Of a stretch of DNA of 60,878 bases, positions 58,543-60,878 are shown one piece after another; position 1 is the stretch's first letter, and each line of letters opens with the position of its first letter. The notes below the pieces were generated by a model. That model had not been told where the DNA came from, did not search any database, and worked only from the letters and a program-made list of their open reading frames with translations. The translations under genes were made by a program, and so were the position numbers. The DNA lies in contig JAPTJF010000392.1 of the NCBI GenBank assembly GCA_029339195.1, positions 1 through 60,878 of the forward strand, written 5' to 3'. The stretch is from Micractinium sp. NFX-FRZ (lineage: Eukaryota; Chlorophyta; Trebouxiophyceae; Chlorellales; Chlorellaceae).

Positions 58543-59476
58543 CCAAGCAGGCCATTGGTGCATGCATCCACAGCCGCCCCGAGCAGCTCTGCTGCAGTAG
58601 CCACGCCATTTGACGCCCCCGCTGCTGCCCCTGCCATGAGTGCTGCGCTGCCCGAGGCCCCCCTCGGACCTCCGCCCTGCTGCTGGCCCTCTGCCAGGCC
58701 CGCCAGCAGCGCCGCCGCTTCGGGAGCTGCCCGGAAGCTGGCAGCTGCAGCCAGCAGCTCCTCTGCCAGCCGGTACTGCTCTGCAGCCTCCAGTGCTGCT
58801 GCAGATGCCGCTTGGGAGGCGCCCGCCTGGCCGCTGCTGCCAGTCAGCAGCTGCTGCCGCTTCTGCTGCCGGCTGTGTGGCTGCTTGGGCGGCGGCAGTG
58901 GCAGCGGGTGTGGCGGCACTGCTGCCGGCTGCGGCGGCTGGATGTCGCCACCGGCGCCTCCCAGCTGCACCCGGATGCTGGTTGCCTCATCTGCTGCCTG
59001 TTGGTTCTTGTCTCGCAGCTTCTGCAGCTGAGCGTTCATTTGAGAAAGAAGTCCCGTGGCCTGCCGGGAGCAGGGCAGGCAGGCAGGGAACATGGTTGGG
59101 TTTGTGTGCACATCATGATTATAGCTGCAGGGTGGCATGGGGCACTGGACGGCGCAACGCAGCGAGCGCAAAGCAGAGCGGCGTGGGGTTGAGAGGGTGG
59201 GGCGGCAGGCAGCGGCACCAGCGGGTGGCGGCGGTGGTGGAAACGTCCGCGCTCACCATGGCATGTGCGGGCCCACTAAATTGCTGGAATGCATCCTCGC
59301 TCCAATCCAGCAGCTGCTGACCGTGCCAGAGGCGTTGGGCGGCCTTCAGCCTTCCCAAGAGCAAGCCCCTGCTCGGCTCCGGTGCATACTTGCTCACTCA
59401 CCTTCTTGGTCAGCTCCCTGATGTCCGCCTGCAGCTTGCGCTGGTCTGTGCGCGACAGTGCGGGAGAGAGCGACAT
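53862..59476 (-). CDS. SKP1-like protein of the ASK20/21 type with long extensions
   Basis: Nine exons in phase, 1163 aa: 59476-59402, 59316-59257, 59060-58227, 57907-57845, 57602-57531, 57222-57117, 56715-56596, 56191-54186, 54017-53862. The middle matches plant ASK20/21: AWEMILEYCSFHAVPGRSD, MFDERFIRRDSSQLCDLTSA, SRAIARLIEGKSADEIREAF, RLPDDLSEEEKLEP, RVRMLNRLYAKRRKELQQR and DERSLDELLSFIESS, then a Lys stretch (GKGKKKK). SKP1 links cullin-1 to F-box proteins in SCF ubiquitin ligases. Here an N-terminal coiled-coil stretch (LLSQMNAQLQKLRDKNQQA) and a Gln/Ala/Ser-rich region precede the SKP1 fold in the same exon. About 700 mostly disordered residues follow. The final intron begins GCAAGC; without it the protein would end at 54120 instead. 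The N-terminal beta strand of the BTB-like fold is poorly conserved. Confidence 0.82.
56456..56550 (-). other. Two decayed donor-side copies of a SKP1-like exon end
   Basis: The real exon end (56596) is CTGGAGCCGATTCAGAGCCT then GGCAG|GTCGG. Downstream in transcript direction are GAGCCTGGCAG|ATCGG (about 56527-56540) and CTGGACCTGGTCCAGAGCCT then GGCAG|GTCAG (about 56456-56480). The second copy would translate LDLVQSLAG against LEPIQSLAG and keeps a usable GT. Confidence 0.78.
56950..57060 (-). other. Copies of the exon-6 end of the SKP1-like gene
   Basis: Plus-strand CACCCAGGTCCACCAAGCCC spans the real donor at 57116. Similar strings GCGTCCAGGCCCACCAGGCT (about 57026) and ACGTCCAGGCCCTCAAGCCA (about 56960) occur further into the intron, about 85 and 70 bp apart. 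Decayed tandem copies are the simplest reading. Confidence 0.6.
57476..57512. repeat. CACACG microsatellite
   Basis: Five to six CACACG units in an intron of the SKP1-like gene; TG/CG-rich on the transcript. Confidence 0.93.
58085..58226. repeat. Minisatellite of about 37-45 bp abutting a donor site
   Basis: Three units containing CTTCTGGACGCAGCAGCC and AGCAGGCAGCACCCACC lie directly next to the donor at 58226. The unit nearest the exon supplies the donor (CAG|GTAGGT on the minus strand), and the others look like worn versions of the same donor-proximal sequence. Confidence 0.85.
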
Positions 59477-60384
59477 GTTTTTCTTTTCTTATTCAACGGA
59501 CCAGTCACCAGACCGAAATAAGGGGATGGGCAGTTTTGGAGCTCAATTGCCAACAATTTATGCCGGTCCCTTGCTGGGCTCGCGTCCCTTTCCACGTCAG
59601 ATGCCATTAGGGTTGTAAGCAAGCGGTCCCAGCCCTAAATATACACCATTTAGCTCCGTGACACCGAAGAGGCAGGCATCAGAGACATGGCAGCCATGGC
59701 GCGCAGTTGGGGGCGGGCAGTGGCCGGAGCGCCGGGGCGCCCTAGGTGAGGTCGGGGTGAGTCTCTCGGAATTACTTGCAACCTCCGTAGGACTAATAGG
59801 ACCGGTCTGGGGGCGTAATCGCCGGAAAGGGAGGCTTGAATCCCGTTGAATCCCGCTGCATTTGGGGCCTCTGGAGGTCTTGGGCGCTCTACAGCCTCAT
59901 TACAGGCCCCTCGAGGCCTTCAATTTGCTTTGTAGGCTGGTAGGAGGGGGTTGGCACGCCGCGGGCCAGCCAGATTCGGGCCCTGCTGCATGCATGGCGC
60001 CAGCGACACCGCCGCTCCGCCGCTGGGACCCACAACCTCACCTGTGCCTGTGATTACCCAATATGTGCAGGGTCCTTGCAGCTCGGCAGCTCTCAAGAGT
60101 GGTGCTCCATCTGGTGCACCCGGAGAATGACAGCAATGGCGGCAGCAAGGGCAGAGACAGCAGCAGCGGGCAAAGACTAGCTGAGCATCATGCAGCAGCT
60201 GCCGCGCAAAAGGCGGCTCCTGTGTTTCAAGCCACAGCATTGTTACATAGTTTCAGGGCTGAAGTGGTACATGATAGGAAGCAAAATTGTGCTTTGAAGA
60301 ATGCATTGCATGGTGGTTGCCCCTCCTGCTCTCCACGCTGCGCAGCGAATGCAGCTGCCCTATCTGGGCCTCCGTGGCTGGCGC
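59477..60384. other. Spacer between two minus-strand genes
   Basis: About 900 bp holding the promoter and 5' leader of the SKP1-like gene and the 3' end of the AP2-like gene. TTGAATCCCG is directly repeated at 59836-59855. No gene is seen. Confidence 0.5.
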
Positions 60385-60672
60385 CTAGACTGCTGTTGCT
60401 GCTGCCGCCGCCGCCTGCAGCTCGCCCTTCTTGACACAGGGCCTCCTCTGACTACGGTTGAGGCAAAACTTGCACTCGCCGCAGCGCAGCGCCCTGGAAG
60501 CCGCCAGGGCCAGTCGTGTGGCCCGGAACGCCTCTGGGTTTGCCATGGCGGCTTTCCGGGCGGCTGCCGCTGCGTCCCTGTCTTGGTATGTGCCGACGTA
60601 GACAGTCTTCCCCTCGTGTGCGAAGTTGGCTTGCCAGGACTGAGTATGATTGTTCCAATAAGTGCCCACATA
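60385..60672 (-). CDS. AP2-like plus cysteine-cluster protein, last exon only
   Basis: Terminal exon opening after GTTTGCAG at 60672 and ending at the stop at 60387-60385; earlier exons lie beyond the window. It reads YVGTYWNNHTQSWQANFAHE then GKTVYVGTYQDRDAAAAARK. This matches the beta-sheet part and helix of an AP2-type DNA-binding domain. It is followed by LRCGECKFCLNRSQRRPCVK, a CxxCxxC cluster plus a fourth Cys that resembles half of a CXXC-type zinc finger. The protein ends in Ala residues. A nuclear DNA-binding protein is likely. The sequence from 60790 to the edge has GGTTTCT-type repeats on the minus strand and is probably intronic. Confidence 0.72.
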   Translation of the reverse strand, partial: YVGTYWNNHTQSWQANFAHEGKTVYVGTYQDRDAAAAARKAAMANPEAFRATRLALAASRALRCGECKFCLNRSQRRPCVKKGELQAAAAAATAV

Positions 60673-60878
60673 CTGCAAACATTGGGAGTGTAAGCAGTGG
60701 TGGGCGGAAGGGACCATCAGTAGGCGCCGGGGGTGCAAAGAATGAGTGCGGGGGTGCAACCGGGTAGTTGCGGAGGGGTGCTGCCATATCCCTACCATAT
60801 ATCCAGAGTTTCTCTTGGTGGAAACCGAGGAGAAACCCAGAAGAAACCAAAAAGAAACCATTGCAGAGTTTCTTTGGG

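Noticed and set aside
1..60878. tRNA, rRNA or snRNA genes
   Set aside because: I looked for T-loop (GGTTCRANYCC) and cloverleaf patterns and for U6-like sequence by eye and saw none that fold; a covariance-model scan would be decisive.
1..60878. Transposable elements or viral insertions
   Set aside because: No reverse transcriptase, transposase, integrase or capsid-like frames and no long terminal repeats were seen; repeats present are short tandem arrays.

Overview
This window looks like nuclear DNA of a green alga. It is strongly GC-rich, packed with short introns (GT-AG plus an unusual number of GC-AG), full of GCN and GGC runs, and it encodes proteins of the green lineage: an EMSY-LIKE protein, a HOS1-like nucleoporin-domain protein, an ASK20/21-type SKP1-like protein, an AP2-like protein and degenerate group-I-like bZIPs. 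A trebouxiophyte of the Chlorella type is my best guess, from composition and style only. I rebuilt gene models by hand by joining reading frames across splice sites and checking exon phase. In every multi-exon model called complete, total length is a multiple of three, which supports the joins.

Layout, left to right. 1-4802 (+): C-terminal part of a PP2C phosphatase whose 5' end is unresolved. 5828-7434 and 9160-11488 (both -): two paralogous degenerate bZIP-like factors. 13274-19991 (+): 13-exon SGNH/GDSL hydrolase. 20726-23867 (-): PQ-loop membrane protein. 24115-28216 (+): RCC1-repeat protein, probably organellar, divergent from the PQ-loop gene across about 250 bp. 28523-29159 (-): small secreted protein. 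29160-32456: about 3.3 kb without a convincing gene. 32457-36153 (-): EMSY-LIKE (ENT plus Tudor/Agenet-like). 37073-40945 (+): HOS1-like protein without a RING finger, head-to-head with EMSY-LIKE. 41780-46711 (-): 14-exon secreted alpha/beta-hydrolase with a GPI-type C-terminus. 47302-49544 (+): unrecognised protein with a hydrophobic segment. 50727-53260 (+): unrecognised helical protein. 53862-59476 (-): very long SKP1-like protein with an N-terminal coiled coil. 60385 to the edge (-): last exon of an AP2-like plus cysteine-cluster protein.

The genes do not form one pathway; they are ordinary neighbours. EMSY-LIKE, HOS1-like, SKP1-like, the bZIPs and the AP2 protein act in chromatin, the nuclear pore, ubiquitin ligases and transcription. 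The SGNH hydrolase, the alpha/beta-hydrolase and the 164-aa protein are predicted enzymes or secreted proteins.

The most striking observation cuts across genes. Many introns contain decayed copies of the edge of the neighbouring exon, usually with its splice site. Several acceptor-side copies are still splice-competent, read in frame and soon hit a stop codon, so they could act as poison or alternative terminal exons. I see this in PP2C, SGNH, RCC1, the alpha/beta-hydrolase, both unrecognised (+) genes and the SKP1-like gene. It suggests that introns here grow by tandem duplication of segments spanning exon-intron boundaries. The second cross-cutting signal is GC-AG introns: five supported and one ambiguous in roughly 95 introns read.
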